64,000 nt of DNA from Halomonas sp. 54_146 (GTDB lineage: Bacteria; Pseudomonadota; Gammaproteobacteria; Pseudomonadales; Halomonadaceae). The position numbers were made by a program, and so were the translations under genes. Location: contig NZ_LGEN01000017.1 of NCBI RefSeq assembly GCF_001507855.1, positions 1 through 64,000 of the forward strand. The letters are read 5' to 3'. This document shows, piece after piece, positions 44,153-54,667 of this stretch (position 1 is the stretch's first letter; each line of letters starts with the position of its first letter). The notes beneath the pieces are model-generated. The model made no database searches and had not been told where the DNA came from. It worked only from the letters and a program-made list of their open reading frames with translations.

Positions 44153-45502
44153 ATGATCGAAGTCAAAAAAGGCCTGGATCTCCCCATCACGGGAGCGCCC
44201 GAGCAGCGTATTGAAGATGCTCGGCCTGTGCGCCACGTGGCAATCCTGGGTACCGACTACGTTGGCATGAAGCCAACCATGGAAGTCCAGGAAGGGGATA
44301 AGGTCAAACTAGGCCAATTGCTCTTCACCGATAAGAAAATTGACGGCGTGCGCTATACGGCGCCCGCTGGCGGTGAAGTCATAGCAATAAACCGAGGCGA
44401 AAAGCGTCGCTTACTGTCTGTCGTAATTAAAGTGGACGAAACTGAGGAAGCGGTTGAATTCGCGGCTCACGATCGTGGTGCTTTAGGGCAGCTTGAGCGT
44501 CAGGTCGTTGTTGACCAGCTGGTGGAATCAGGGTTATGGACAGCATTACGTACCCGTCCTTTCTCACGCACACCGGCCATCGATAGCGCACCTGCCGATA
44601 TTTTTGTAACAGCCGTGGATACCCATCCGCTTAGCCCTGACCCTGCACTGATCATTAATGAGCAGCCGCAGGCATTCGAGGATGGCCTCAAGGTGTTAGC
44701 GCGCCTTACCGAGGGCAACGTCTTCTTATGTACGGGTGAAAATACCTCTATTCCGGGTGGTGATATTGATGGCGTGCAGCTCGAAAGTTTTGCTGGCCCT
44801 CACCCTGCCGGTTTAGTGGGCACACACATTCACTACCTTTCCCCTGTGGCGCTGCACAAGAAAGTGTGGCATATCGGCTATCAGGACGTTATTGCCTTCG
44901 GCAAGCTGTTTGTGGAAGGTAAACTGGATGTGAAGCGTGTCATCGCAGTAGGCGGTCCGCGTGCTGAAAATCCCCGCCTTGTGCGTACACGTGTTGGTGC
45001 TAGCACAGATGAACTGCTGGCGGGCGATGTTATCAAGCCTGAAGACACTCGCGTTATTTCGGGTTCTGTTTTCTCTGGCTTTGCCGCTGAGGGCAAGTTG
45101 ACCTTCCTAGGCCGGTTTAACAACCAAGTGAGCTTGCTGGAAGAAGGCAATAAGCGCACGTTTATGGGTTGGCTCTCTCCGGGTGCTGATCGCCACTCCG
45201 TTTTGGGGATCTATATCTCTAAAATTAAAGGGCTGAGGAACTATGCACCCACCACTTCCACCAATGGCTCTGAACGAGCTATGGTGCCGGTAGGTGCTTA
45301 CGAGACGGTAATGCCGCTGGATATCATGCCGACTCAGCTGCTGCGTTCACTGATTGTGGGCGACATTGAGGTTGCCATGCAGCTCGGATGCCTTGAGCTG
45401 GACGAAGAGGATTTGGCGCTGTGCACCTATGTTTGCCCCGGCAAATATGAGTACGGCCCCATCCTGCGTGACAATCTCACCATGATCGAGAAAGAGGCCT
45501 GA
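44153..45502 (+). CDS. nqrA: Na+-translocating NADH:quinone reductase subunit A
   Basis: Soluble cytoplasmic-side subunit (449 aa) of the six-subunit sodium pump that oxidises NADH, reduces ubiquinone and exports Na+. It opens [18 protein letters not shown] and has the lipoyl/biotin-like barrel region ([20 protein letters not shown]), the pattern shared with NqrA and RnfC. First gene of nqrABCDEF; its stop overlaps the nqrB start by one base. An Na+ pump as primary NADH dehydrogenase suits a salt-adapted organism. Confidence 0.96.
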   Translation: MIEVKKGLDLPITGAPEQRIEDARPVRHVAILGTDYVGMKPTMEVQEGDKVKLGQLLFTDKKIDGVRYTAPAGGEVIAINRGEKRRLLSVVIKVDETEEAVEFAAHDRGALGQLERQVVVDQLVESGLWTALRTRPFSRTPAIDSAPADIFVTAVDTHPLSPDPALIINEQPQAFEDGLKVLARLTEGNVFLCTGENTSIPGGDIDGVQLESFAGPHPAGLVGTHIHYLSPVALHKKVWHIGYQDVIAFGKLFVEGKLDVKRVIAVGGPRAENPRLVRTRVGASTDELLAGDVIKPEDTRVISGSVFSGFAAEGKLTFLGRFNNQVSLLEEGNKRTFMGWLSPGADRHSVLGIYISKIKGLRNYAPTTSTNGSERAMVPVGAYETVMPLDIMPTQLLRSLIVGDIEVAMQLGCLELDEEDLALCTYVCPGKYEYGPILRDNLTMIEKEA

Positions 45503-46728
45503 TGATGGGTATTCGCAAAACACTCGATAGTCTCGAGCCGCACTTCCATAAAGGTGGTAAATACGAAAAGTTCTATGCGCTTTACGAGGCGGTAGATACT
45601 ATTTTTTATTCACCCCCCAGCGTTGCTAAAACTACCGCTCATGTGCGTGATGGTATAGACCTTAAACGCATCATGATTACCGTGTGGATGTGTACCTTCC
45701 CGGCGATGTTCTTTGGTATGTGGGCCGCTGGCTGGCAGGCTAACACGGCCATTGATGCGGGCTACGCGTCAATGAACGGTTGGCGTGAAGCGGTCATGAT
45801 GACGCTGGCAGGCGGGCATGATCCGGGCAGCCTATGGGCTAATTTTGTGCTCGGCGCTACCTACTTCCTACCGATTTACTTAGTCACCTTTTTGGTGGGT
45901 GGCTTCTGGGAAGTGTTGTTTGCCATCAAGCGTGGTCATGAAATCAACGAAGGCTTCTTTGTTACCTCGGTGCTGTTTGCGCTGATACTTCCGGCGACTA
46001 TTCCGCTTTGGCAAGTTGCTCTTGGTATCACTTTCGGCGTGGTAATTGGCAAGGAAATCTTTGGCGGTACAGGTAAGAACTTCCTGAACCCGGCACTGAC
46101 CGGCCGTGCATTCCTATATTTTGCGTACCCGGCACAAATTTCCGGTGATGCAATATGGGTTGCCGCTGATGGCTATACAGGTGCTACCGCACTTTCGCTT
46201 GCGTTCCAGGACGGTATGTCTGCGTTGGCAAATACCTTTACTTGGTGGGATGCCTTCCTTGGCTTTATTCCTGGTTCAGTGGGTGAGGTGTCTACGCTAG
46301 CCATCTTCATCGGTGGTGCCGTGCTGCTATGGACACGGATTGCCTCTTGGCGAATTATGCTCGGGGTGTTCCTCGGGATGGTTGTTACCAGCACGTTGTT
46401 CAACCTGCTTGGTTCTGATACCAACCCCATGTTTGCTATGCCCTGGTACTGGCACCTGGTGATCGGTGGTTTCGCCTTCGGTATGGTATTCATGGCGACT
46501 GACCCAGTGTCTGCCTCAATGACTAACCAAGGCCGGCTGGTGTTTGGTGCACTGATTGGTGTGATGACCGTTTTGATTCGCGTTGTGAACCCGGCATTCC
46601 CGGAAGGCATTATGTTGGCGATCTTGTTTGCTAACTTGTTTGCACCGCTAATTGACCATTTCTTCGTCCAGGCCAATATTAAGCGCCGTATCAAGCGTAC
46701 TGGCGTACCGGCCGAGGAGACTGCCTAA
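45502..46728 (+). CDS. nqrB: Na+-translocating NADH:quinone reductase subunit B
   Basis: Membrane subunit (408 aa, about ten spans) that carries covalent FMN on a threonine, within [10 protein letters not shown] here, and helps form the quinone site and Na+ path. Other signatures are [23 protein letters not shown] and [20 protein letters not shown]. The start may be ATG 45502 or 45505. Its last base is the first of nqrC. Confidence 0.95.
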   Translation: MMGIRKTLDSLEPHFHKGGKYEKFYALYEAVDTIFYSPPSVAKTTAHVRDGIDLKRIMITVWMCTFPAMFFGMWAAGWQANTAIDAGYASMNGWREAVMMTLAGGHDPGSLWANFVLGATYFLPIYLVTFLVGGFWEVLFAIKRGHEINEGFFVTSVLFALILPATIPLWQVALGITFGVVIGKEIFGGTGKNFLNPALTGRAFLYFAYPAQISGDAIWVAADGYTGATALSLAFQDGMSALANTFTWWDAFLGFIPGSVGEVSTLAIFIGGAVLLWTRIASWRIMLGVFLGMVVTSTLFNLLGSDTNPMFAMPWYWHLVIGGFAFGMVFMATDPVSASMTNQGRLVFGALIGVMTVLIRVVNPAFPEGIMLAILFANLFAPLIDHFFVQANIKRRIKRTGVPAEETA

Positions 46729-47549
46729 TGGCACAAGGTAATAACTCCATCAAAAAGATCCTGATTGTGGCGTTCTCACTGTGTATTGTGTGTTCGGTCA
46801 TCGTCTCGACTGCTGCGGTCGCGTTGCGCCCAATGCAGCAGCTCAATCAGGAACTGGACCGTAAAACCAACATCCTGAACGTGGCGCGTCTTTACGAGCC
46901 CGGTATGGATGTTGAAGAAGCTTTCCGTGAGCAGATCACTGCCCGCGTTGTCGAGCTCGAAACTGGCGAGTATGCGGATCAGTTTGATCCGGACACCTTC
47001 GATGGTTTTGAAGCAGCACGCGACCCGGCCACTGGTCGTACCCTGTCGGGAGACCGTGACATTGCTGGTCTTTCTCGGGTTGAAAACTTCGCAACCGTTT
47101 ATCTAATCGGTGACCCCGATTCCCCTGAGCAGATCGTTCTGCCGATCCGTGGCCAAGGCCTGTGGGGACGCATGATGGGGTTCCTCGCGGTTGAAGGTGA
47201 CGGTAACACCGTGGTCAGTATCACGTACTACGACCATGCGGAAACGCCGGGACTGGGTGGTGAAGTGAATAACCCGCGTTGGCAGGCTCAATGGGAAGGT
47301 AAAGAGATTTACGATGAAGAGGGCAACCTCGCACCGGCTCTTCACCTGACCAAAGGCGGTGCCAGTAACGAACACGAAGTCGATGCGCTTTCCGGTGCGA
47401 CCCTGACCAGTAACGGCGTCACCAATATGATTCACTTCTGGTTTAGTGAAGAAGCATTTGGTCCTTATCTGGCTAAGTTCCGCAGCGGCACCGAGCCAGA
47501 AGACGCCGAAGACAATGACACTGACTTCGACGACGTTGAGGGAGCCTGA
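46728..47549 (+). CDS. nqrC: Na+-translocating NADH:quinone reductase subunit C
   Basis: Subunit with one N-terminal membrane span ([23 protein letters not shown]) and a periplasmic FMN-binding domain; FMN is attached to the second threonine of [10 protein letters not shown]. 273 aa. Further family segments are [15 protein letters not shown]-like ([15 protein letters not shown]) and [15 protein letters not shown]. The tail is very acidic ([18 protein letters not shown]), consistent with a halophile. Confidence 0.95.
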   Translation: MAQGNNSIKKILIVAFSLCIVCSVIVSTAAVALRPMQQLNQELDRKTNILNVARLYEPGMDVEEAFREQITARVVELETGEYADQFDPDTFDGFEAARDPATGRTLSGDRDIAGLSRVENFATVYLIGDPDSPEQIVLPIRGQGLWGRMMGFLAVEGDGNTVVSITYYDHAETPGLGGEVNNPRWQAQWEGKEIYDEEGNLAPALHLTKGGASNEHEVDALSGATLTSNGVTNMIHFWFSEEAFGPYLAKFRSGTEPEDAEDNDTDFDDVEGA

Positions 47550-47551
47550 TC

Positions 47552-48220
47552 ATGGCGGATGTAAATGCGAAAAGCGTCTTAACGGCGCCGATCTTCAAGA
47601 ATAATCCCATCGCACTACAGATACTGGGTATCTGTTCTGCGCTCGCCGTCACTACCAGCATGAGCGTATCGCTGGTCATGACGCTGGCGGTTATCTTTGT
47701 AACGGCATTCTCGAACCTGTTCGTATCGCTGATTCGGAATCACATTCCGTCCTCGATTCGTATCATTGTTCAGATGACCATCATTGCCTCGCTGGTAATC
47801 GTGGTTGACCAGATCCTCAAAGCTTACGCTTATGAAATGTCTAAGCAGCTTTCAGTCTTTGTTGGCCTGATCATTACTAACTGTATCGTAATGGGCCGCG
47901 CTGAAGGTTTTGCGATGACCAATACGCCAGGTATGTCGTTCCTGGACGGTATTGGTAATGGCATCGGCTATGGCTTTGTGCTGATGGTGGTTGGTTTCTT
48001 CCGTGAGTTGCTAGGTGCGGGTAGCGTGTTTGGGTTCACTATTTTGCCTACTGTGCAAAATGGAGGCTGGTATGTGCCCAATGGTCTATTGCTGCTTCCG
48101 CCTTCTGCCTTCTTCATTATCGGTCTGTTGATTTGGGCGATCCGCTCTTTCAACCCCGAGCAGGTAGAAGACAACGAGTTCAAGATCAAAGAAAACACCA
48201 AGCCACAGGAGGCTGTGTAA
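47552..48220 (+). CDS. nqrD: Na+-translocating NADH:quinone reductase subunit D
   Basis: Membrane subunit of 222 aa, six spans, homologous to NqrE and RnfA/E. Together NqrD and NqrE hold an intramembrane Fe-S cluster through cysteines; NqrD supplies those in [13 protein letters not shown] and [16 protein letters not shown], both visible. It starts two bases after nqrC. Confidence 0.95.
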   Translation: MADVNAKSVLTAPIFKNNPIALQILGICSALAVTTSMSVSLVMTLAVIFVTAFSNLFVSLIRNHIPSSIRIIVQMTIIASLVIVVDQILKAYAYEMSKQLSVFVGLIITNCIVMGRAEGFAMTNTPGMSFLDGIGNGIGYGFVLMVVGFFRELLGAGSVFGFTILPTVQNGGWYVPNGLLLLPPSAFFIIGLLIWAIRSFNPEQVEDNEFKIKENTKPQEAV

Positions 48221-48221
48221 T

Positions 48222-48839
48222 ATGGAACACTATCTAAGCCTTTTCGTTGCTTCGGTATTTGTTGAGAACTTGGCACTCGCCTTCTTCTTAGGCATGTGTA
48301 CGTTCCTGGCGGTATCCAAAAAGGTATCGGCGGCGTTCGGTCTCGGTATTGCGGTTATCGTGGTACTGACCATTTCCGTACCGGTGAACAACCTCGTTTT
48401 CAATCTGCTACTGGCAGAGGGTGCACTGACCTGGACGGGTATCAGTGGTGCCGAAAATATCGACCTCTCTTTCCTGGGTCTGCTTTCTTACATCGGCGTT
48501 ATTGCTGCGCTGGTTCAGATTCTGGAAATGTTCCTGGATAAATACGTACCGGCGCTTTACAACGCACTGGGCGTATTCCTACCGCTAATCACCGTAAACT
48601 GCGCTATTTTAGGTGGCGTACTGTTTATGGTGGAGCGTAACTATAACTTCGGCGAATCCGTTATTTACGGCTTTGGCTCGGGTGTTGGCTGGGCGCTGGC
48701 TATTACGGCTCTGGCAGGTATCCGTGAGAAACTGAAATATAGTGACGTGCCGGGCGGTCTGCAGGGCCTTGGCATTACGTTTATCACCGTTGGCTTGATG
48801 TCTCTGGGCTTTATGTCCTTCTCTGGCATTCAGCTTTAA
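48222..48839 (+). CDS. nqrE: Na+-translocating NADH:quinone reductase subunit E
   Basis: Membrane subunit of 205 aa, inverted-topology partner of NqrD. The cluster cysteines are in [15 protein letters not shown] and [16 protein letters not shown]. It starts one base after the nqrD stop. A stable hairpin follows it before nqrF. Confidence 0.95.
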   Translation: MEHYLSLFVASVFVENLALAFFLGMCTFLAVSKKVSAAFGLGIAVIVVLTISVPVNNLVFNLLLAEGALTWTGISGAENIDLSFLGLLSYIGVIAALVQILEMFLDKYVPALYNALGVFLPLITVNCAILGGVLFMVERNYNFGESVIYGFGSGVGWALAITALAGIREKLKYSDVPGGLQGLGITFITVGLMSLGFMSFSGIQL

Positions 48840-48853
48840 TCGGAGCCGGTTTT

Positions 48854-48875
48854 CTCGGCAGTCTAGGCTGCCGAG
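48854..48875 (+). promoter_or_regulatory. Intercistronic hairpin between nqrE and nqrF
   Basis: A perfect 8-bp stem CTCGGCAG / CTGCCGAG encloses TCTAGG, and an outer arm GGTTTTC...GAAAACC (48848 to about 48887) extends it. No T run follows, so it is probably a stability or pausing element, not an end of transcription. Confidence 0.6.
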
Positions 48876-48907
48876 TTACAGAAAACCTTCAGCAATAGGA
48901 AACCGAC

Positions 48908-50140
48908 ATGGTTGATACAACAGTCATCTTGCTCGGTGTTGTCATGTTCACGATCATTGTTATTAGCTTAACGATGATCATTCTGGCAGCGCGCAGTAAG
49001 CTTGTGAGTAGCGGGGACGTGACCATTGAGGTCAACGGCGACCCTGAGCATACACTGAAAACCCAGGCCGGTGGCAAGCTGCTTAATACGCTTGCTGCTA
49101 ACGGCATCTTCCTCTCTTCTGCCTGCGGTGGCGGCGGTTCATGCGCCCAGTGTAAGTGCCGCGTAGAAGAGGGCGGCGGTTCTATCCTGCCAACCGAAGA
49201 GTCGCACTTCACCATGCGTGAAAAGAAAGAGGGCTGGCGTCTCTCTTGTCAGGTACCTGTAAAGCAGGACATGAAAGTAGAAGTACCTGAAGAAGTGTTT
49301 GGCGTGAAGAAGTGGGAAACAGAGGTGGTTGCTAACCCCAACGTTGCTACCTTTATCAAAGAGCTGAACCTGAAACTGCCGGAAGGTGAAGAAGTTGCCT
49401 TCCGCGCCGGTGGCTATGTGCAGCTGGTAGCGCCTCCTTATGACATCAAGTTCTCTAACTTTGATATCGATGAAGAGTACCGGGGTGACTGGGAAAAATT
49501 TGATCTATTCAAAATTTCCCATAAGAGCAATGAGGAAATCATTCGTGCTTATTCCATGGCGAATTACCCGGACGAGAAGGGTATCCTCAAGTTCAATATC
49601 CGTATTGCGACGCCGCCTCCTGGTACTGATCACCCGCCAGGCCTGATGTCTACGTTCGTCTTCAATCTTAAAGAGGGCGACAAGGTCACGGTTATGGGGC
49701 CGTTTGGTGAGTTCTTTGCCAAAGACACCGATGCTGAGATGATCTTTATCGGTGGTGGTGCAGGTATGGCACCTATGCGTAGCCATATTTTCGACCAGCT
49801 CAAGCGTTTGAAATCTTCGCGCAAGATTAGCTTTTGGTACGGTGCACGTTCTTGGCGTGAAACCTTCTATAACGAAGAGTACGACAAGCTAGCCGAAGAG
49901 TTCCCCAACTTTGAATGGCACCTGGCGCTTTCTGATCCGCAGCCGGAAGATAACTGGGAAGGCCCAACAGGCTTCATCCACAATGTGCTGTATGAAAACT
50001 ATCTGAAGGACCATCCGGCTCCTGAAGATTGCGAGTACTACATGTGCGGGCCCCCGATGATGAACGCCTCGGTTATCAAGCTGTTGATTGATATGGGCGT
50101 TGAGCCGGAAAACATCCTGCTGGATGATTTTGGTGGCTAA
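48908..50140 (+). CDS. nqrF: Na+-translocating NADH:quinone reductase subunit F
   Basis: Electron-entry subunit (410 aa): an N-terminal membrane span ([18 protein letters not shown]), a 2Fe-2S ferredoxin domain with [12 protein letters not shown] plus a later Cys (LSCQV), then a ferredoxin-reductase domain that binds FAD ([10 protein letters not shown]) and NADH ([27 protein letters not shown]). Separated from nqrE by 68 bases with a hairpin. Confidence 0.96.
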   Translation: MVDTTVILLGVVMFTIIVISLTMIILAARSKLVSSGDVTIEVNGDPEHTLKTQAGGKLLNTLAANGIFLSSACGGGGSCAQCKCRVEEGGGSILPTEESHFTMREKKEGWRLSCQVPVKQDMKVEVPEEVFGVKKWETEVVANPNVATFIKELNLKLPEGEEVAFRAGGYVQLVAPPYDIKFSNFDIDEEYRGDWEKFDLFKISHKSNEEIIRAYSMANYPDEKGILKFNIRIATPPPGTDHPPGLMSTFVFNLKEGDKVTVMGPFGEFFAKDTDAEMIFIGGGAGMAPMRSHIFDQLKRLKSSRKISFWYGARSWRETFYNEEYDKLAEEFPNFEWHLALSDPQPEDNWEGPTGFIHNVLYENYLKDHPAPEDCEYYMCGPPMMNASVIKLLIDMGVEPENILLDDFGG

Positions 50141-50175
50141 TCAGTCGATGTAAAATCGATTGAATTGTTGTAATG

Positions 50176-50214
50176 AGCGGGGCTGGCCTTTTGGGCTGGC
50201 CCCGCTTGTTTTTA
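50176..50214 (+). terminator. Terminator after nqrF
   Basis: AGCGGGGC (50176-50183) pairs with GCCCCGCT (50199-50206), and TGTTTTT follows. It lies between nqrF and nqrM, so nqrM may be partly uncoupled from the operon. Confidence 0.75.
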
Positions 50215-50344
50215 ATTGGGTAGACGGTACGCTGATAACAATAGGCGAGCTAAGGTATAATCAGGAAATGAAAATTAACGTGAGGCACTTATCGGCATGA
50301 CCAGTGTCGGTAGGTTAGGCATAAATTAAACAAGCAATGTAACG

Positions 50345-50608
50345 GTGGATAATATGGCAATGTGGCTACTGGTATTTGGCTTTATGGCACTGATTATGTG
50401 CGCAATGGCTGTTGGCGTGATTATGGGCCGCAAACCGATTGCGGGTTCGTGTGGCGGCTTAAATCAAATAGGTATGAAAGACGGCTGCGATATTTGCGGT
50501 GGTAAAGACGAAGTCTGTGAAGAAGAAAACCGCAAACGGGGCAGCATTCGCCGCCGCAGTGACGAAAGTCGCGGTGCCGATCTTGGCTATGACGCAACCC
50601 GTCGATAG
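50345..50608 (+). CDS. nqrM: Na+-NQR maturation protein NqrM
   Basis: Small membrane protein (87 aa), formerly DUF539, needed for Na+-NQR assembly, probably to deliver iron to the NqrD/NqrE cluster. One N-terminal span (MWLLVFGFMALIMCAMAVGVIMG) is followed by the conserved cysteine set GSCGGLNQIGMKDGCDICGG. The start may be GTG 50345 or the nearby ATG 50354. The flavin transferase gene apbE, which stands between nqrF and nqrM in Vibrio, is missing here. Confidence 0.92.
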   Translation: MDNMAMWLLVFGFMALIMCAMAVGVIMGRKPIAGSCGGLNQIGMKDGCDICGGKDEVCEEENRKRGSIRRRSDESRGADLGYDATRR

Positions 50609-50667
50609 CTAAGCACTAAGCACGCTAATTCAAAAATGTTTGTTTACAGAGAGCCGCGCTTATTGAG

Positions 50668-50695
50668 CGCCACTTTTTTAATGGCGGCTTTTTGT
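50668..50695 (+). terminator. Terminator after nqrM
   Basis: CGCCA (50668-50672) pairs with TGGCG (50682-50686) around a T-rich loop, with GCTTTTTGTT after it. The stem is short but well placed. Confidence 0.55.
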
Positions 50696-50726
50696 TAATT
50701 TAACTTAAATTAAGATGGCTATTTTG

Positions 50727-50795
50727 TAATACCTGTTTTTTAACGGCTGTTTTTGTAATGACGTTTTTTTAATGACGGTTTTTTAATGACAATAG
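50727..50795. repeat. About five copies of a 14-15-bp T-rich tandem repeat upstream of sthA
   Basis: Units of the form TAATGACG(G)TTTTTT, diverging toward the left, run from 50727 to about 50795, ending some 15 bases before the sthA start. Each has a T tract that could act like an upstream terminator or bend DNA; no promoter is obvious downstream of it. Confidence 0.75.
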
Positions 50796-50810
50796 AGAGG
50801 CGCGGTTAGT

Positions 50811-52202
50811 ATGGCGGTTCACAATTATGATGTCGTGGTTATCGGTACAGGGCCTGCGGGTGAAAGTGCTGCTATTAACGCTGCAAAGCATGGAAAGCGT
50901 GTAGCGATTGTCGAGAAACAAACTCAGGTAGGCGGCAATTGCACTCACTGGGGAACAATTCCCTCCAAGGCATTGCGTCATCAGGTCAAGCAGATCATGG
51001 CGTTCAACACTAACCGTATGTTTCGCGATATTGGTGAGCCCCGCTGGTTCTCATTTCCTAAAGTCATGGAGCGCTCACGCGGCACTATTGATAAACAGGT
51101 AGAAATGCGGACGACGTTCTATGCACGCAACCGAATCGATCTGTTTCACGGCGTCGCCCGCTTTAAAGACGAGCACACACTGCTAGTGCGTGATCGCCAA
51201 GAGGGTATGGATGAATTGGTAGCCAAAAAAATTGTTATCGCTACCGGGTCACGTCCTTATCGGCCGGCTGATATTAACTTCCGCCATCCGCGTATTTACT
51301 GCTCTGATACGATTTTGAGCCTTTCTCATACGCCGCGCACCCTGGTGATCTTTGGCGCCGGGGTGATTGGCTGTGAATATGCCTCTATTTTTTCAGGCTT
51401 AGGCGTCAAAGTTGATCTAATTAACAACCGCGACAGCCTGCTTTCGTTTCTGGACGATGAAATCAGCGATGCGCTCTCTTATCATCTGCGTAAGCACGGC
51501 GTGCTTATTCGTCATAATGAAGAGTATGCCAGTGTAGAGGGCGATGAATCTGGCGTCATTGTGCACTTGAAGTCAGGTAAAAAACTCCGCGCTGACGCTT
51601 TTTTATGGGCCAATGGGCGAACCGGTAACACGGACAGCTTGGGTCTGGAAAACATTGGCTTAACCGCTAATGGCAGAGGCCAGCTAAGCGTTGACGAACA
51701 CTACCGCACCGAGATTCCCCATATTTATGCGGCGGGTGATGTGATCGGGTGGCCGAGCTTGGCGAGTGCCGCCTATGACCAAGGGCTTAACTTGTGCAAT
51801 GAATTGCTCGATAAAGAATATCGCTTTGTTAGCGATGTGCCGACAGGGATTTATACTATTCCCGAGATCAGCTCGTTTGGCCCTAATGAGCGTGAGCTGA
51901 CAGAAGCAAAAGTGCCCTATGAAGTTGGCAAGGCCTTTTTTAAAGATACCGCACGGGCACAAATCACCGGCGATACCGTGGGCATGCTCAAGATCCTGTT
52001 TCATCAAGACACCTTGGAGATACTCGGCATACACTGTTTTGGCGATCAAGCCTCTGAAATATTACATATCGGCCAGGCGATCATGCAGCAGAAGGGCGAC
52101 GCCAATACCCTCAATTATTTCGTTAATACGACGTTTAACTACCCGACAATGGCAGAAGCCTATCGAGTGGCTGCGCAAAATGGTTTAAACCGCGTATTTT
52201 AA
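50811..52202 (+). CDS. sthA: Soluble pyridine nucleotide transhydrogenase
   Basis: FAD flavoprotein of 463 aa that moves hydride between NADPH and NAD+, mostly reoxidising excess NADPH. It belongs to the disulfide reductase family but the redox site reads [17 protein letters not shown]: the second cysteine is Thr, the hallmark of SthA. FAD motif [23 protein letters not shown](P) motif [39 protein letters not shown]. Its stop is directly next to the stop of the convergent cyclase gene. Confidence 0.95.
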   Translation: MAVHNYDVVVIGTGPAGESAAINAAKHGKRVAIVEKQTQVGGNCTHWGTIPSKALRHQVKQIMAFNTNRMFRDIGEPRWFSFPKVMERSRGTIDKQVEMRTTFYARNRIDLFHGVARFKDEHTLLVRDRQEGMDELVAKKIVIATGSRPYRPADINFRHPRIYCSDTILSLSHTPRTLVIFGAGVIGCEYASIFSGLGVKVDLINNRDSLLSFLDDEISDALSYHLRKHGVLIRHNEEYASVEGDESGVIVHLKSGKKLRADAFLWANGRTGNTDSLGLENIGLTANGRGQLSVDEHYRTEIPHIYAAGDVIGWPSLASAAYDQGLNLCNELLDKEYRFVSDVPTGIYTIPEISSFGPNERELTEAKVPYEVGKAFFKDTARAQITGDTVGMLKILFHQDTLEILGIHCFGDQASEILHIGQAIMQQKGDANTLNYFVNTTFNYPTMAEAYRVAAQNGLNRVF

Positions 52203-53396
52203 TTACAAGTCACTGTGCTGCCTGATGAGTTGGGGGGCATAAGCTTTTTCGGGCGACTGTGCAATGGGTGGCAGTAGGCTTTCTACGCGGTTACGGCCAT
52301 GCGCTTTAGCTTGGTAAAGCGCCGTATCTGCAAATGAGTAAAGCTGCTCAAAAGTGTGTGCCCCCCCATTACCGGTTGTTACGCCAATGCTCACGGTAGG
52401 TGAGCTTATGGCTATACCGTTAAGCGTCATGTTTTCGATTTCACGGCGTAGCCGATCTGCCGCCTGTAATGCATCCAGAGTGCTGGTGTTAGGCATTAAC
52501 AAACAAAACTCTTCACCGCCAATCCTTGCCAATGTATCCGACGGGCGGCTTAAATGCCGTAGTCGTCCACTAATTTGGCGTAGCACCTCATCACCAACAG
52601 GGTGGCCATAGGTGTCATTGATACGCTTGAAGTGGTCGATATCCAGCAACAGAAGGCTGAGAGGGGCTTTACTACGCTTCGCCTGAGTAAGCGCTGCAAA
52701 TGCAACATCAACCAGATGCCGCCGATTATATAGTCCGGTTAATTCATCCGTTAGCATCAGTTGATGCATGTGGTTGCGCTGCCTATGCAGATGGAGAACG
52801 GCCATGAATAGGGTGATGGCTGCACTAACCACTAATACCAGCAGCACGCTAACAGCGATAGAAAGCCGCTGCACTGCTAAGCGCTGTTGTTGAGAGATAG
52901 TGTGAACCTCATTAAGCAGCGTGTTATACAGCCCAGCCTGGTTTTCCCCGACATCCGTAACCTCTTGCTGCAGTGGGCTAATAAGTTCGGGTCGGTTCTG
53001 TGCGGCGAGTACTTGCCGATCAAGGCGTATAAGGCGCTCTTCTAGCTCAGAGAAATTATTGTTGAGGTGTTTAACTCCCGAGGAAAGAAATTGATGCTGC
53101 TCAATAGTGTTTTGAATGCCGTTTAAATACTGCTTCGAAAGTGAAATGAAATAGGCAATATATTCAAGCTGTTGGTCATTAGGTTGGCGAGTGCCTTCCT
53201 TAATGGCTGCCTGCAACTGGGGGGTCGCTTGCTGCGCGAGTACAATATCGCTCATTAACGTGGTGTAGTCTGCCTCAGCTCTTTGGCAAGTGCTGTAAAC
53301 ATAGCTGCCTATGATGACTGACATCGTGCAGAGAACCAGTGCAAAAAAAGAAGCTAAGCGCCAGCGAGCTTGGTGAGCGAACAGATGAGTAAACAT
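52203..53396 (-). CDS. Membrane-bound GGDEF diguanylate cyclase
   Basis: Makes c-di-GMP from two GTP. 397 aa from ATG 53396; the open frame reaches 53483 but lacks coding signs. Two membrane spans (about 14-36 and 180-200) enclose a periplasmic, helical four-helix-bundle-like sensor region of about 145 residues. The GGDEF domain starts LTDELTGLYNRRHL, has LLLDIDHFKRINDTYGHPVGDEVL, and the active site ARIGGEEFCLL. An RxxD inhibitory site (RPSD) lies five residues before GGEEF, so product inhibition is expected. No EAL domain. Stops abut those of sthA with no gap. Confidence 0.9.
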   Translation of the reverse strand: MFTHLFAHQARWRLASFFALVLCTMSVIIGSYVYSTCQRAEADYTTLMSDIVLAQQATPQLQAAIKEGTRQPNDQQLEYIAYFISLSKQYLNGIQNTIEQHQFLSSGVKHLNNNFSELEERLIRLDRQVLAAQNRPELISPLQQEVTDVGENQAGLYNTLLNEVHTISQQQRLAVQRLSIAVSVLLVLVVSAAITLFMAVLHLHRQRNHMHQLMLTDELTGLYNRRHLVDVAFAALTQAKRSKAPLSLLLLDIDHFKRINDTYGHPVGDEVLRQISGRLRHLSRPSDTLARIGGEEFCLLMPNTSTLDALQAADRLRREIENMTLNGIAISSPTVSIGVTTGNGGAHTFEQLYSFADTALYQAKAHGRNRVESLLPPIAQSPEKAYAPQLIRQHSDL

Positions 53397-53706
53397 CGCT
53401 ATAGGCTTAACGTGCTGATCGTGATGACGTTCCTCTCTGCTAAAGGCTGAAGCAGAGAGTGTGTATCTTGATAATAACAACACCGCTTGAAAAAGCGCTT
53501 CTGTTGCAAAGGCCAGTGCTGCATGGCACCTCTCCCATCAATGGTTAGGCATTCCCATGGACTGATTAACGATTCCGTCCTTACACAACTTAAGCACTCT
53601 TATAGAGCACCTGCCATCCATCAACTTTACTAATTGCAGGGTCATACTTGTGCTCTGTATGATTAATATTTGTTGTTAGTGTTTGATATTTAACACGTAT
53701 TTTTAA
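53397..53706. other. Intergenic region upstream of the diguanylate cyclase
   Basis: About 310 bases without a supported gene. The right half (53640-53705) is AT-rich with TTGTTGTTAGTGTTTGATATT. I see no clear promoter, terminator or repeat. The C39-like gene ends right at its right border. Confidence 0.4.
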
Positions 53707-54657
53707 CTATTTGAACGTGTCTAGGGCTAAGCGTGCTTTTGCTTGCACGTTTCCACCGAGCGAAGCCGCTTTTGTTAATGCCCCATGAGCAGCATCAAAC
53801 TCTTCTTGCTGAAGCAGAATAAGACCCAGGTTTAGCCATGCGGCCCCCATCTCTGGATTGAGGTCTGTTGCCAGCGCAAATGCTTGGCGTGCTTGAGCAG
53901 GTTGCTGGTCAGCATAAAGCGCGTTGCCTAGGGCAAACTGCCCCACGGCATTAGTGGGATGACGCTCCACAAATGCTTGCCAGCTAGAAAGCGTGGCCTG
54001 TGGCCCATGAGCCTCTTCAAAGGCGCTGATCGCTTCTAAGGCATTGCGCGGGGTAACGCCTGTGGGAAGGGTGCCTGGTTCAGCCACTACAAACCCCCAG
54101 CGTTCAGTGCGTGCCCAAGTCGCATCAAAGCGGCTAAACGATATGGTATGGCGCTCGATTTCACCGCTGCGCAGGATAAGTGTCTCGTTGGGTAAGTCGT
54201 AGCCGATAGCCACCGCGTAGTGCCACATAGGATAAATAGGCAGCGATAAATTTTGCATCACAACGACAGGGTCGCCTGCTGCCAAATGGCCTAGCAAGGT
54301 ATCCATGGTGCCGCGAATAGGGAAAGCGAGCTTTTCATAGCGCCGCACGGTAGCCAGCATTTCAGGCTGCACGCTGCCATCGCGACCGGGTATGAATACC
54401 TGAGGAATCAGTTGATCAACCTTGGCCGCTACCCCTTGGTGGTTGAGAACCATGGCAAGCGTTGCTGGCCCACACTGGAACTCGGTTTGAGCATAAAAAG
54501 GAACGCTTCGAAGCTCCACCTGCGGGGGAAGGTCACTGTAAGTGCTTTGCAGCAATACTGGATTGCGGGCACAGGCACTAAGCATTAGCAGCATAATAAA
54601 AACGCCCGCAAAGCGGGCGTAAGAAAGCGTCTTACTTTTTAAAAATACCGTATTCAT
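53707..54657 (-). CDS. C39-like cysteine peptidase lipoprotein with TPR tail (PA2778 family)
   Basis: A 316-aa lipoprotein (lipobox LMLSAC, Cys near residue 29) with a papain-like C39 domain: catalytic cysteine in TEFQCGPATLAMVLNHQG, histidine in MWHYAVAIGYD, and LILRSG where the third residue would be. Residues about 215-316 are two or three TPR-like helices (NAVGQFALGNALYADQQPAQARQAFALA..., AAWLNLGLILLQQEEFDAAHGAL). C39 enzymes cut after double glycines. It lies 10 bases after a small membrane protein gene on the same strand, the same pair as PA2779-PA2778 in Pseudomonas. The substrate is unknown. Confidence 0.8.
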   Translation of the reverse strand: MNTVFLKSKTLSYARFAGVFIMLLMLSACARNPVLLQSTYSDLPPQVELRSVPFYAQTEFQCGPATLAMVLNHQGVAAKVDQLIPQVFIPGRDGSVQPEMLATVRRYEKLAFPIRGTMDTLLGHLAAGDPVVVMQNLSLPIYPMWHYAVAIGYDLPNETLILRSGEIERHTISFSRFDATWARTERWGFVVAEPGTLPTGVTPRNALEAISAFEEAHGPQATLSSWQAFVERHPTNAVGQFALGNALYADQQPAQARQAFALATDLNPEMGAAWLNLGLILLQQEEFDAAHGALTKAASLGGNVQAKARLALDTFK

Positions 54658-54667
54658 GTGCTGCCTA

